Below, one piece after another: positions 1-12,829 of a stretch of 64,000 nucleotides of DNA (the first letter of the stretch is position 1; each line of letters opens with the position of its first letter). Origin of the DNA: Mucor racemosus (Eukaryota; Mucoromycota; Mucoromycetes; Mucorales; Mucoraceae); contig JAPEHQ010000005.1 in NCBI GenBank assembly GCA_027405735.1, positions 2,480,001 through 2,544,000 on the forward strand. Direction: 5' to 3'. The translations under genes and the position numbers were made by a program. The notes under the pieces were generated by a model that was not told where the DNA came from, made no database searches, and saw only the letters and a list, made by a program, of their open reading frames with translations.

Positions 1-2070
1 CTAAAAACTGTTTTTGAAGGAGTTTAGTACATGTTTTTCAGTGAAATCACCTCTTCCTCTATTTAAATAAAATTAAGCAACTGGAAAAAATGGTTGTAAT
101 CAATGAACATTATTCCAAATGGGCTGCAATTTTCAATATGTATATTACAGCTGTAACAATATCCAGAGCTATAATTTTGGCATTCCATTATAATTGAGTT
201 GCTAGCTAAATCGTAGGAACCAACTGCCCATGTGGAAAACGTGAGATTTATTATGGCTTAACAGTTCATTTAAAATTAGAATTAACGCTAAATCAGTCAA
301 AGCCGGCATATATGGCAATGACAACTACCGAAATTGATAAATAAGCGCCCTCTGTATTTGTAATCAAAGCTGTAATGCAATAAATTTTACATATTGGATG
401 TCCAACATTATTTTCAACAACTGTAAACAAATAAATACCAGAAAAACTACCAGAGAACTATAAACCTTTGCTTTATTTGATGTGTCGTTCTATTATACTT
501 TTACATCGACATTTGTTTGTATGTAACACCAATCTCTCTACTGTCACACCATTCTGCCTCCTTAAAACATATATACAGGAACAGTAAATTTGAACTAATA
601 TTTATTTATACTATCCAACAAACGAACAAATGGCATTATACACATCTGATTGCGTATATGAAAATGTCTATAATGTTAATTATAATCAACACTGATTACT
701 TTGACAAGCGCTTGCGTGCTATTCCTTTGAGATTTTTTAAGCATAATGACAACGTATTTCATATAGCAATTCATTGAACAAATTGCTTCGCCAATGTTTT
801 TTTTTTGCTTGCATATTATTTACTTTAGTAACCACTTACAAAAAGTAATTTTTTCAGCTGGCTTAATTGATTCTAAAGAAAGTGTATTCTTCAAATCTTT
901 AACTTGAATCATGGATTATAACATATAAAACTGTGCTTTTCAACTCAATACAGCAAATATATACTAGACATACCGTATATAAGAGTAATTAATATTGAAT
1001 TTCGGCACCCATACAATGCTTCCAAATAATACGACATTAAATGTTATTGATATAGCAGAATAAACCTATTTTAGTACTTAGAATGGTCTTCAGCTTTTTC
1101 AAACACTTAAAAATACACCAGAAATGTGAGCTTTATAAATTTTCGTATATTCTGAAATATCAAATATATTCTACGTTCAAGTATCAAATGCCATTGTATC
1201 AAGTGCGGTTTTCAATGCTATAAGCCTCATTTAATACAGTTAATATATACAGGAATACCCACTCGTTTTTAACATATTCTTCTTGCCCCAGTGAAGGCAT
1301 CCCATAAAATCATATGAATAGGGTTGCGCAATACTCCTCTACTAACCGCTCAATTCCGCATTAAATTTTCCACACGCAATATAAATAGTAATCTTATAAG
1401 CACTTGCATATATTTCTTCTATATCTAAAATTAATCATGCTTATTTTGAAATCAGGAAAATTCCGACTTTGTCTATTCTGGATGGACGAATTTTTTATCA
1501 ATTTGAATATCGTTAACACAAATGTGTACTTTTCGTCCCACAATACATACCAAACCAGTTTTAGGTGCCTAACACGATTTATACATATTTTTATGCCAAA
1601 TTTAACTAAGTAATCAGTTTTTTGATACCTTGATTATAAGCTAAGATAAAACCCAAAAACCGAAATATGGTTTTCCCACGAAAAGTATGAATTCTCAATA
1701 GTCAACGTGAAAATAAATGCTTTCATATGATAGAGTACGATTTTCCGAACTTTCAGATATAGCATATACCTTAGTGAAAAGTTTCGTTTTTGCACTCAAA
1801 AATCGTATTTTAGTTTTAGATGGTCCACGGACGAGGTATAGCAAGGCAAGATCTGAAGAAAAATGATCGATTTTACATGAAAAAAAAAATCATGGGAAAT
1901 GGTTCCAATGTGTTCTCCCATGCCCCGGATTCATGTAAATGCAAAGAATTTGCTTTAAAATGCATTCTATCGCCCACAAAATATCTTCAAAATATGCAAA
2001 AATCAAGTATTTTAAACCTATATCTTATGTATACTAGCTATAATACATTACTAAACATTTATTACACTTG
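1..2070. other. AT-rich stretch without a supported gene
   Basis: I see only short chance reading frames here and no exon with recognisable protein content. The block at about 1740-1860 (a 'cttagtgaaaagtttc' stretch followed by a 'ggacgaggtatagcaa' stretch) resembles 31520-31600, so it may hold a remnant of an old dispersed repeat. Confidence 0.6.
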
Positions 2071-4526
2071 TTAATCTACTTGACTGTTCAACTCTTGCTC
2101 ATTTGTCTTTCTCTCCAACTCTTCTGCTACGCGATCAATCTTATTAAATTGCCATTTCCAAGAAGCGTTATACAAAAAAGGTCTCAAATCAAAGCGATTA
2201 TCATCTGTGCTGTAAGCTTCTGCGTGGTAAGCAGGAGTCAATGTTGTTAATTTATGACGATTAATGGAATAGTAAAAGAAGAAACGCTTGACCTTGGTGG
2301 CTACCTCAGAAGGAGGCATATCATCACTCCATTCATGGACCAATTTAGAGAACATGGAATAAGGACCACAACGATCAATCTTACGAAGACGGCCATAGCG
2401 AGAGAGATCGTCATAAGACATGCCCATATCAGCTTCATCAGATTGAACATAGTTTTCAGTAATGGGTTCTAATTCTGCTGTAGGAACAGCGTCCAAGAAA
2501 TCACCAAGGATGGGCATATCAAATTTGTCTTGAGCATAAGCAATGAAACGTTTGAGATCATGCTTGGAAATGGCACCGATAGGATTGACATCGGCACTAC
2601 TACAATCGTATTTTGTAAGATATCCTCTCAAACTTTCATCAACATTGGCACTACCGAGAACAAGTAAACTTCCCTTGATAGTACGACACCAAGGTAGCAA
2701 TTGAGCAAAGAGATAGGCAAGCAACATACGCAAACGAGCTTGGATATTTTGAAGAGCCAAATTCTCAGTATCAGAGCCACCATGAACTTTATATTTAGGT
2801 GATTTACCAGTAACCAACGTGAACAAACCATGAATTGATTTAACAACGGTATCCATATTGATATCAGTATGATAACTACCAATAACCTCAGCTAAATCCT
2901 TTGCACGCTTACGAGTTTCTTTACTAGAGTTTTCAGTACCCATATAACATGTATAAAAGATACGATGGGCAAATTCACGAGGATCTGTAGGAGTATAGCT
3001 TTCGCCTTCACCAGCTAAACGTCTAGCATCTTCCAAAACATGTCTGTTACCTTCGCCAGCTTCCTTTACAACTAAACGACACATGGATGCTACAATAGTA
3101 GCTGTTGCACAACTATCAATACCACCACTCAAAGGTAAAAAGTAGCCTGCAGTTTTGGATCGACGTAAATAATCCCATAACCAACAAGCAGGACCCAATG
3201 CAATTTCTTCCTCAGGGCTATGATAAAATGGAGGTTGAGATTTAGTGGGACGTACATGGATATCATCTTCAATATAACTATGAGTTAAAGCCATCTTGAC
3301 TTCCTCACGTTGATAAGCAGGAGTAGACACAGCTTGAATACCACGACTAACCATACGAGCACGATAAGAACGAACATCTTCTAAATCAACAGTGGCAGTA
3401 ATAACCTCAACATCCTTTAAAGAGAACTGAGAACCTTGAGCAATGATTTCACCATTCATAACAACCATAGCACAACCGTCATAATACAAACGATCACCAT
3501 CACAACCTTGTTGATTGGCATAAAGATAGATACCACCTACTTTGGCAGTAGCAGCTTTGATCAAATTAATACGAGTATCTAATTTGCGCAATTCATGATG
3601 ACTTCCACTACTGTTTGTAAAAATCTCAACGCCATCTAAACCCATGGTGATATGAGGACTAGCAGGTGTAAATAATTCTTCACATGTTTCACAACCAATA
3701 CATGTATCCAATGTACTGATAACACAATCACCAAAAGGTACCAATGTCTGGTTGCATGTTAATATACTGTATTTATCAAATTCGGATTTTGTATTTTACC
3801 TGGTTTGTCAATTTTGAAATCATACGAGGTAAGTAGTATTGCTCGACTTTTTTAGATATCCAAGGTGTGAAAAAACGCATTTCACGATAATTGCCATCAT
3901 TAGCCAAGAAGATCTTGGGTCGGATAAGCACAATTTTACCATCTGCGATAATAACTCTACAATTGTATTTGACAGACTTGTGCATAACTGGCCTTTTTTT
4001 TTTTTTTTTTTTTTTTTCGAAAATGTTAAAAAATCATGTAGCTTCTGTTTTCTCTTATAATTGACCTACATGCCAATATCCAAAATCATATCTTTTGCTT
4101 CATCGCTTTTGATGATCTCGGCCAACACTTCCCAAGAATGTAAATAGGTATCGCCTAGAAATGCTCGCTCATAAATTTTTCATGCTATTTCTCGAAAAAA
4201 AATCGTAATTTTTACCTTCCAAAAAATGATCTTGACAGCCATATCCACTGATTTAAAGAATTAATTTTCGATAATTAACATGTATTTTTGATAGAAAACT
4301 TACGTGACCTCAAGCTCGGGACCTACACGTATCTTTGCACCTTTTTCTTTAGCGATACGAATACTTTCCAAAATACGCTCAAGATTTCCTTCAAAATCTA
4401 AAGCCCATTGATTTAACGAACAGGTTGCTAATGTGATACTATAAATTTTTTATCGATATTAAAGCTTAGTAATTATAATTGCTGATGATGGTAATGAAAA
4501 TATGCGTATATTTACAGATGACCCAT
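2071..4526 (-). CDS. QNS1: Glutamine-dependent NAD+ synthetase
   Basis: Makes NAD+ from deamido-NAD+ using ATP and ammonia released from glutamine; cytosolic, last step of both de novo and salvage NAD synthesis. Six exons (4526-4516, 4438-4304, 4247-4216, 4154-4070, 3992-3800, 3747-2071) join in frame to 710 aa, the usual fungal length (about 714). The N-terminal nitrilase-type glutaminase domain has all three catalytic residues: E45 (GPELE), K114 (IRPK) and C174 (CETCEELF). The synthetase domain has the ATP-binding SGGIDS loop near residue 358. Start chosen because [22 protein letters not shown] matches the family N-terminus; the first exon is only 11 bases. The last intron-exon border but one has a 24-base A tract (sense strand) immediately before its acceptor. 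It lies 120 bp downstream of the dehydrogenase gene on the same strand. Identity is very secure; exon borders are inferred from frame and motif continuity. Confidence 0.96.
3994..4017. repeat. Homopolymer T24 (A24 in sense) inside QNS1 intron
   Basis: Twenty-four T in a row on the plus strand. In the gene's sense direction this is a poly-A tract that abuts the AG acceptor, where a pyrimidine tract would be expected. Confidence 0.95.
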
Positions 4527-4646
4527 AATTTAATGCTTAATGATATGAAAAGAGACTCAAAATAATAGTAGATTTATATAGATTTTATTGAATTTTGGTG
4601 ATCGGTGAATGAATAAATCAGACGGTCACTGGTATGAAAATTACAT

Positions 4647-5965
4647 TTAGTCATCGTTAGTGATAACGACCTTGATAGTTCCTTCGCGACCTTCTTTAAC
4701 ATGTTGGAATGCCTTGATTGAGTCTTCAAATTTGTATCTATGAGTAATTAAGCTCTTAAGATCAACTTTCCCAGAAGCCAACATCTCGACAGCAGTAGGA
4801 TATGTCTATATTTAAAAGATCAATATTGGATACATTTTCCACTATTTTTTCAAAACTTACATTGCAGTATCTCATCACACCTCTAACATCAACTTCTCTT
4901 GCAGAGACATCTGCAACAGAGATTGATTGAACAGAGGCACCCATACCAACTAGAATGATTTTTCCGTTGTTTTTGACGAGCTATAAAATGAAGTTAGATT
5001 ACAATTTCTCCTTTTAAACAGTTCGCATTACTTACGTAAACAGACATTTGAACACAAACTTCTACACCAGTACAATCAAAAACGACATTAGCGGGTGCAA
5101 CCCCTGATTGGAAGATCTTTTCAGCCTCTGATTTGGCAAATTCATTTGTATCTACATCCTTGGGAGGCTTGCTAGTTAAATGTATAATTTCATCAGCAAT
5201 ATAAGATTTAGCAAACTTCAATCTTGATTCTGAAATATCAGCAATAGTAACATGAGATGCACCAGCAGCCTTTGCAGCTGCAGCAGTTAAAAGACCAACA
5301 GGACCAGCACCGAAAACGACTACTCTGTCACCTAATTTAACCTCACCTCTTCTAGCAGCATGAATTCCAACAGATAATGGTTCAATTAATGCACCTTCCT
5401 CGAGAGAAACGTTTTCAGGAAGCCTAATTCACTCAATTAGAATCCCCTCGATAAACTATTGTAATTAGAAAACTTACTTGTAACAAAAATCAGCAGAGTG
5501 TCTATAATAATCACAAAGAGTACCATCATAAGGAGGTGTAGCGGCAAAGGCCATATCAGGACACAAATTGTATTTACCAGTTTTACACATTTCACATCTA
5601 CCACAAGGTACACCAGGTTCAAGAGCAACGCGGTCGCCAACCTTGAGATCAGTGACACCTTCACCAAGGGATGCAACAAGACCAGCAGATTCATGACCTA
5701 AAACCATGGGTCCATTACAAACAAAATGGCCAATGCGACCATGAGTCCAGTAATGAACATCTGAACCGCAGATACCAGTAGCTTTAATATTTACAATAAC
5801 TTGGCCTGGACCAGCAATAGGAACAGGTCTATCTTCCTGATATATAAATGGATTAAATTGAATTCTCTCTCGCTATTCCCATTAAGATTTACTTACAAAT
5901 GAGATTTCATCTTGCTTTTGAAGGACAAATGAGTTGTTCTTTTTGGGATCAGAAACTGGAGACAT
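4647..5965 (-). CDS. Sorbitol/xylitol dehydrogenase (zinc MDR family)
   Basis: Predicted NAD+-dependent polyol dehydrogenase that oxidises sorbitol or xylitol to the ketose in the cytosol. Five exons (5965-5897, 5836-5478, 5423-5036, 4980-4861, 4805-4647) give 364 aa, typical of the family. The catalytic-zinc region reads CGSDVHYW and GHESAG; the structural-zinc loop is CGRCEMCKTGKYNLC. The Rossmann loop is VFGAGPVG, followed by an acidic residue (TIADIS) that favours NAD+ over NADP+. All introns start GTAAGT or a near match. A TATA box lies about 60 bp upstream (6025-6034). It diverges from the RRM gene across about 660 bp. Whether the real substrate is sorbitol, xylitol or L-arabinitol cannot be told from sequence alone. 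Confidence 0.93.
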
Positions 5966-6024
5966 TGGAATATAGGAGAGTGTGTGAATAAAAAGCTTTA
6001 AGTTGACCATCCATCCCCTCCCTT

Positions 6025-6034
6025 TTTATATAGT
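6025..6034 (-). promoter_or_regulatory. TATA box of the polyol dehydrogenase gene
   Basis: Minus-strand TATATAAAAA about 60 bp upstream of the chosen ATG at 5965, a normal spacing for a fungal core promoter. Confidence 0.6.
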
Positions 6035-6627
6035 GTTGTTTGCCGGGAATTTTTTTTGTTTTTTTTTTTTTGGCATATCACCAATTACTCCATTTAGATT
6101 CAATTCTTAGAACGCCATTACTCTCTTCTCACGTAAATGTTTCAAACCGCTGGTACTTGTAAATCCTGGTTTTAGACATAGATTTACTATTGGATTTCAA
6201 CATTGGAACACATTTAAATGAATCAAACCTATAATTTATTTTGCTTTCTCGGTGATTTTCATCTAGAATCGATTCCAATAGTACTGTATTTATTGTTTTC
6301 TCGGATATTTTATCTTAAAAAGGCAAAGACTTAATGGTTATCAAGGGAAACTCTAAATTTTGAAAGGCCAGCGGGATAAAATTACGACGTTTTCCACCTG
6401 CAGTGAGCCAGCCCCAGAAACTAAATGAAGACATCTCCGCTGAACTACTACTACCACATTTATCGTACTACGCCAAGGTTTTTCATGGTGGCTTATTAGA
6501 TATGTCTAGGTCATCAATTTTGATTATATGTTAAAGGGGGCTACTGCAAAGGGGATATTTCTTTTTCTTCTTTTTTTTTTCTTTATTCATTAGATTTGAT
6601 CACCAAAATAAAAAACTATTAAAAAAG

Positions 6628-7694
6628 ATGGCAGATTATTCTTCACCTCAACAGCAATCTCAGCAAAATGTGGATGATTATCTTCCTCCCCCTCCTCCTC
6701 CTCTTAACAGCATTCCTCCTCCTTCATCCGCCTCAGTAGGAAGAAATCGTTCTCCCAGTGGACGTGATAGATCATTATCTCCATCTCGTCGCTCTTCTAG
6801 CAACAGTAGATATTACGATGAAAGACGCTCTTACCGTGATGATGATCGTTATGGCGGCGGAGGTGGTGGAAGAGATAGATATGAATCTTATCCTCGCCGT
6901 GATTATTATGATAGCAGAGACCGTTATGATCGAGGTGACAGATATGATCGTTACGATAGATACGAGCAAAGAGACCGTTATGATCATAGAGATCGATATG
7001 ATCGTTACGATGATAGAAGAGGTGGTGGACGTTATCCTCCTAAATCAAGACAAAGAAGACCTGTTGATAGAGGAAGCGAACAAGAAAGAAAGACTACAAC
7101 TACCATTTATGCCGGAAACCTTCCTTACGATTTCATTGAACGTGATGTAAAGTATATATTTTCTGTAATGGTGAATTTTTTAAGACTAATGATCATGTTA
7201 GGTTGCTACTATGTTTGAACGTTATGGTCGTTTGAAGTCTATTACTGTACCTATGGACGCTGTTACCAACAAAAACAAGGGTTTTGCCTTTGTTGAATTT
7301 GAAGATCGTCGTGATGCTGAAGATGCCTTCGAAAAGTTTGATGGATTCAGTGTAGAAGGTCGTCGTTTAAGACTTGATTGGTAAATCAATTGATGTAAAT
7401 TTAAATGGTAAATTAGGATGAGTCAACTTATATTTGGCATTTAGGGATATTGGACTCTCTAAAAAGGATGAACATCGTCCTGCTAGACGTGCACCAAGTG
7501 GTCCTCCTCCTCCTATGGATGATCACCGTGAACGCCCAATGACTGATTCTTGTAAGTTGCGTGTTTATTTTGTTTGAATCAATTTATTTTAACGCGTGCT
7601 TAACTTCCTAATAGATTCTGCCCCTCCTCCCCCTCCTCCCCCAATGGACTCTCGTGGATATAGACGTGAATCACCTGAACCTTACCGCCGATAA
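6628..7694 (+). CDS. SR-like protein with one RRM
   Basis: Probable nuclear RNA-binding protein of the SR/splicing-factor type. Four exons (6628-7146, 7202-7380, 7445-7551, 7615-7694) join in frame to 294 aa. Residues 1-160 are low complexity: a proline run, SPSRRSSS-type RS stretches, a glycine patch and many RDRYDRYDR repeats. The RRM follows, with RNP2 as IYAGNL and RNP1 as KGFAFVEF, interrupted by an intron. The tail is proline-rich (two PPPP-type runs) and ends in YRR. Such RRM plus Arg-Tyr-Asp architecture occurs in several splicing factors; I cannot assign a specific orthologue. A pyrimidine-rich tract (about 6560-6592) precedes the gene, as in many strong fungal promoters. Confidence 0.85.
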
Positions 7695-7873
7695 TCAGAT
7701 TGGCAGACAAAAAATTGCTTTTTTAAAATATTACTACACACGAAAAAAACTTTTTATATTTTTTCTTTAAAAACATACTGCGCGTCGATTTAGTTGATTG
7801 ATGAAATTGGATTTTATATATTAAAAAACTTATAATTGCAATGTGGATTTGATAAAAAAAATTATATCTTTCA

Positions 7874-8053
7874 TTAGAGCAGACTCTCAAAATTGCGAGG
7901 ATAAGCATAGAGTGGATCAGATGTGGAACCATCGGTTGAGATGTTTAGAGTGCGAGCGAGAGAGGGTTGTGATTTTGGATATACTTTTGATTTTATAATT
8001 TGCCAGATTGAGACATTAGATTGATAAATAAGACGAGGGGTAAGTACCTGTAA
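7874..8053 (-). other. Possible orphan 3' exon, unidentified
   Basis: On the minus strand an open frame follows a plausible acceptor (ATTTACAG at about 8054-8061) and ends with TAA at 7874. It encodes about 59 residues of balanced composition ending YAYPRNFESLL. No upstream exon is visible: the sequence beyond is a long ATT microsatellite. It may be the tail of a broken gene or a chance frame in the 3' region of the RRM gene. I do not recognise the protein. Confidence 0.3.
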
Positions 8054-8097
8054 ATTTCATTTAGATTTTATTTTATACACTTCCCCATATATTATCG

Positions 8098-8098
8098 C

Positions 8099-8182
<84 letters not shown>

Positions 8183-8185
8183 TAT
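8098..8185. repeat. (ATT)n microsatellite
   Basis: About 26 tandem TTA/ATT units, nearly perfect, in the intergenic stretch between the RRM and CotH genes. Confidence 0.98.
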
Positions 8186-9300
8186 AAAAAATGCATTAAA
8201 AACATGTTTGTTCGTTAAAAGTTGCTTTTTTTATGTCAGTATGTATTGGTGGGATACGATTGATCTGATAAAATATGTACGGATCTTTTATTGTTATTAA
8301 TTAATTAATCATTTCTTTTCATGATTTTTCAATTATTTCTAATTTTGAGTTGAAATTCTTCTAGATCAAAGGGTTTTTACGTTTGTTGAAATGGAATCAA
8401 ATAGGTAGTAAAACTTGATTTCTGAAGCACTAATATTTGGAATATCTTGCAGTGTCTTTATTGTCAGTCCAAGACCATCAAGAAGATCAATGAATAAAAA
8501 ATGCCATTTGGATTTGTGTTTCAAAATTATATATCGTTTGAAAATTTCGTCGTATCCGAAGCTCATCTTCATATTTTTCAAAACAAAATACATCCAAATG
8601 CATCTTGGATGTTAGAGAATAGTAACATATGCTTTTTTGCTCGAGAAAATACGTCTAAAAGTCTTAATTTCCCTTCAAAAACGATTTTCAGCCATTATCA
8701 AGCATTGTTTATTTATTATTTTTTTTTCAAACTAAAAGCAAAAAAGAGAGAAGAAACAATATAAAAAACTAAGTATATAATATCGGTAATAACTATGTTA
8801 CACCTGATTACATATATCCATGAAATATTACATATTTATAGATATTTGAATTAGAAATGCAAAATCAAAATGGCAAAAAATTAAATGAGTAATTGTATAT
8901 GAATAATTTATTTACTTTATTGAAGCAGAATTTCACGCAATAATATACAACTATAGTAAGTTGGTGTAACTTTGCACTGAAGATTGTATATTTATAATAA
9001 ATTACATTATTTATACTTTTTATTCTGCTACAATATTATTGTTTCTTTGATTTTGTTTAGGTGTAGCTGCTTATTTCGATATAAAAGTACAAGTATTTTT
9101 CATCATTGTTGTTATCCCAAGTACCAAATGCGGTGCTATTACAACTAGCAATAATATATTGCATTTCCATCCCAGCGATCAAGAGAATTTCTTATAAAAG
9201 TCTTGGCCGGAAGCTTAAAAGTGTCAAAAACTGGTTTATAGACAAGCTTTCCTATAATATGGGTACCATACCATAAATGTAGGAACTAAATTGTGATTAT
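8186..9300. other. Intergenic, no supported gene
   Basis: AT-rich. A 75-codon minus-strand frame at 8366-8593 has no recognisable domain and also overlaps open frames on the other strand, so I do not call it a gene. Confidence 0.55.
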
Positions 9301-9302
9301 AC

Positions 9303-9342
<40 letters not shown>
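9301..9342. repeat. (ACATAT)n microsatellite
   Basis: Seven hexanucleotide units of ACATAT type in the CotH upstream region. Confidence 0.95.
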
Positions 9343-9343
<1 letters not shown>

Positions 9344-9621
9344 GTATGCCTAAGATGTTTAATTTTGCAAATATAAGATGGCTACATTCTATACAATTTT
9401 AAATGTAATTGCTCGAACAAGCGCTATACAAAAAGGGAACAGAAATGGTAATATATAAGCAATCTTTCATAAAAGTAATTTACAACAACTCTTGACAGAT
9501 ATAAATATATCTCAAATATCGGATACTTGTTTAAAGGGCCCAGTTACAATATTGGTGCCAAGCAGCTGTAAAATTTGAAGGACAGTTTAAGCGAAACAGA
9601 TGAAAATGTCTTGTCTGCCCT

Positions 9622-9630
9622 TATATAAAA
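9622..9630 (+). promoter_or_regulatory. TATA box of the CotH-family gene
   Basis: TATATAAAA lies 87 bp upstream of the ATG at 9717. This placement supports 9717 rather than the in-frame upstream ATG at 9600, which would start before the TATA box. Confidence 0.65.
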
Positions 9631-9716
9631 GGCGATCAAATCATTTCTTTTTTTTTATAGAACCTCTCAAATACTTAATATGCAAATTTCCTCTGGTAAT
9701 ACATATTCTTCATACA

Positions 9717-11556
9717 ATGCTTAAATATACTAATCACCATAATTTGTTACATATAGCCATTACATTGTTATTAGTCGGCATTGCCTCTGTAGCAACTGCA
9801 TCTTCCAATACAACATACAAAGTTATATCACTTGTACCTGATAATCAAACTCTTGCCGTCATTGTTGATGAACAAGTATATCCTTTAACCTCTGTCAGTG
9901 AGACTTCCTCCTTACTTCACACTGGTAAAGCGCCTATTGCAACTACAAATTACAGATATGCTATTCTTGAGAAAAACAATGAATCAAATGTTATTGAAAG
10001 AGAGAATTTCACTCGCAATCCCATTACTGAAGACAGCACCTTGAATGAATTCTTTGGAAGATCTTGGAACTCTATGAATTTAACTCAACTTCCTCGTATT
10101 TTGGACCCTCTTCCTATTATTAATCGTGTTGAATCCAAGTTACATATTGAAGGCGAAATACCTACTATTCATATCACCGGAAATCAGACAGCTCTTGATT
10201 ATATTCACACCAACCAACATCTTGACATTAATGTTGAAGGATTGAAAATGACCTATATTAGGTAAGCATATATACTTTTGTAGAGATGTTTGCGTATATT
10301 AACCATAATTTTTGATAGTCCAAATGATGTTCAGACTTTTGAAGATGTTAGATTTGCAATTGCCGGTATGAGTACAAGATACTTGGATAAACTTTCTTAC
10401 AAGATTAAAATCCCAAAGGGTAGTGATCTTTACGAGTATCGTCGTATTAAATTGAGAGCAATGGGTACTGACATATCATATATGAGAGAAAAGCTGGCAT
10501 CTGAAATTGCTGACTCTGTTGGTCTCCCTACAACTAAATTCAGTTATGTTCGTGTCTTTATTAACAATCGAGCTGTTGGTCTTTTTGGCCTTGCTGAAGA
10601 CTTTAAATCTCATTGGGTCAGAAATGAGTTTAATAACGGGAAAAAAAATTCTAACCAAGGTGCTTTGTATATTTGCGATCTCAATGGAAAGCTAGATAAC
10701 TCGAGCCTCTCAGGAAACTTGACAAACACCACTACGCTATCTGATTTATCTTACTTTAGTGATAACGCTACTCTTTACAGCATTCCTTATCCCGCTAAAG
10801 AAGACCCTGCTACTGGAACCGCTAATTACACTCGTATCATGGATTTCACAAAGTTTTTATCTGAACAAAGCATAAGCGTAGATGATTCTGTTGTACCTCT
10901 TTGGGAAGAAAAGATTGACGTTACAAGTTTTTTGCGTGGTTTAGCTTTTGAAGTCATTATCTCTAATATTGATGGTTATCTAAATTTTAATAATTATATT
11001 TTGTACGATGATTTAAAAAATGAAAGACTTGTATTTAGTGCCCAAGATTTTGATTTGACTATGGGTAAATTGAATTGTGATGCAAAATTATTTGGGTAGC
11101 AACAAAGAAATTAACATTACATTTTCTTTTACAGGCACTACATTTACTCGTTCGGCAGCGTTCGTCGGTGGGAACTATACCGCATTCCCAGGTCTAAATT
11201 CAACTCCTTTAGCAACTCGCATGCTCGCTGTTCCAAAGTTCAAGAATGAATTTGACCATTTGATTCGCAATTACACAACTGGACTCGTCAACGCAGATAC
11301 AATGAATCCTCGTATTGATGATCTTATGACATTTTTGAACGACGATGTTGTCTGGGACAAAACTTTGCCTCGCCTTGGGTCGCTCGAGTATGCTAATTTT
11401 ATGCCTGAAAACTTGACTGTCGCAGACATTCCACTTTCCATAGGTGTCAACGGTCCTATTCCATTCGGTCTGACTGTAGGTCTTAGAGAGTGGGTTGTCA
11501 ACCGCTCTAACAGTTTATATGAATACTTTAATGAAACTGCTATTTCTAATGTCTAA
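9717..11556 (+). CDS. CotH kinase-family secreted protein
   Basis: Member of the CotH (spore-coat protein kinase fold) family, which is expanded in Mucorales. Three exons (9717-10261, 10319-11064, 11135-11556) join to 570 aa. Residues 1-30 form a signal peptide with hydrophobic core ITLLLVGIASVATA. The family core is visible: a Y-RRIKLRA-type strand with invariant Arg near residues 240-250, then the loop GLFGLAEDF, and the metal-binding segment QDFDLTMG at the exon 2-3 junction. At least eight N-glycosylation sequons are present. It ends NETAISNV with no hydrophobic GPI-anchor tail, so a soluble or cell-wall-retained protein is likelier than a membrane-anchored one. Some mucoralean CotH proteins contribute to host cell contact; nothing here shows that this member does. 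Confidence 0.88.
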
Positions 11557-12454
11557 TTGTATCACATTCTATTATTCTGATAACTACAAAAATAAATTTT
11601 ATCATGCCTAATCCAATAATTGCACTATCATAACTCCAGTTGTATTGTGAATATATAGCCTTTCACGATTATATATTTAGAAACAAATTACTCTCATATC
11701 ATAGCTACAACCAATGGTATATAACTCCTATAATATGTAAAATAAATCATCATCGAGAAAGTATTTCTGTTAAATTTCTATGATATACGTATTTAATATA
11801 AATATAAGCTTATTTATCTAATCAATCTTATATATACTGTATATTGAAAGAGTAATTGAAAAAATGTATGAAATATCGGAACTCACAGTAATTATTGCTT
11901 TCTAAGCTGAGCAAATGAAATGTTACTAAAATAGAAGTAGGTTATATAATCTCTAATATAGTCTATCGCACAATACAGAATGCGCATCCTAAATTGCGCA
12001 TACTATAGTTAAAATGCTAAAAAAAAAAAAAAAAGCAGCATTTTAATATAATTGACTTTACACAATTTTTTCATAAATCTGAAACGTAAACATGATCCAA
12101 GATGTTTCTGGGTCACATATCTTCCTTCTATATTTTTTCTTTTATTTCTGGGATATATAATGAGAAGCTGAAAATAAAAGCTTTAATAATATGATTGAAG
12201 AGCTACGGCTATCTTCAATTTTTGTTGTCTGTATTCATTATGGAATAAATATTCTTGAAATCCGAGTTCACTTTCTCGCTGTAGTATATTCCGATGAAAA
12301 ATTGAGAGGCAGGGTTTATTTTTAGTGGAATATGCTTGTTTCCAGATGGCTTTTAACACATACAATCATCGAAAAAAATTCATGCTGTATTTTTTGCGTT
12401 TTTTATAACTCTAGCGCATTTTACGAAACATTTTATTTCCTTAAAAACTGGTCC

Positions 12455-12800
12455 GACTATTCATCCCTGCTCAACTATTTTTTCAATAAATAACGCCAAG
12501 AAAAAAGTATATGTCAATGTACCTGAGACGCTAAACTTTAATCCAAAAACGAGTATCCAAAAAAATCCTATATTTTGCAGTTTGTATTAATTTTTCAGTG
12601 CTAATGTTTCAGATTTTTGTCGGTAGTTCACTGCTAAAAATTAAAAACTTTGAGCCTTTATATCTCTGCAAAAAAATTAAGCTGTACTAACAATTTTTAA
12701 TAATAGGGACTTATTTGTTTTGAAGTGCTATATACCATATATCAGTATAAAACAATTCTGATCACCTTTATTTTTGTTCATTTTTTTTTACCTTTTTTTA
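12455..12800 (+). repeat. Diverged intergenic repeat, copy 1 part 1
   Basis: Direct repeat of 25570-25890. Shared stretches include 'atgtacctgaga/atgtacctaaga', 'gctaatgtttcagattttt' and 'tatctctgcaaaaa'. Diverged copies, no coding content seen. Confidence 0.8.
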
Positions 12801-12829
12801 GTAATGAAATATCAAGAGTCTTAAGAGAT

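Noticed and set aside
1820..2074. 84-codon plus-strand frame before QNS1
   Set aside because: No recognisable domain, overlaps the QNS1 end and includes repeat-like sequence.
8366..8593. 75-codon minus-strand open frame
   Set aside because: Opposite-strand frames are open over the same bases, no domain is visible, and codon use resembles the intergenic background.
9600..9716. Upstream in-frame ATG for the CotH-family gene
   Set aside because: It precedes the TATA box and would bury the signal peptide 40 residues inside the protein.
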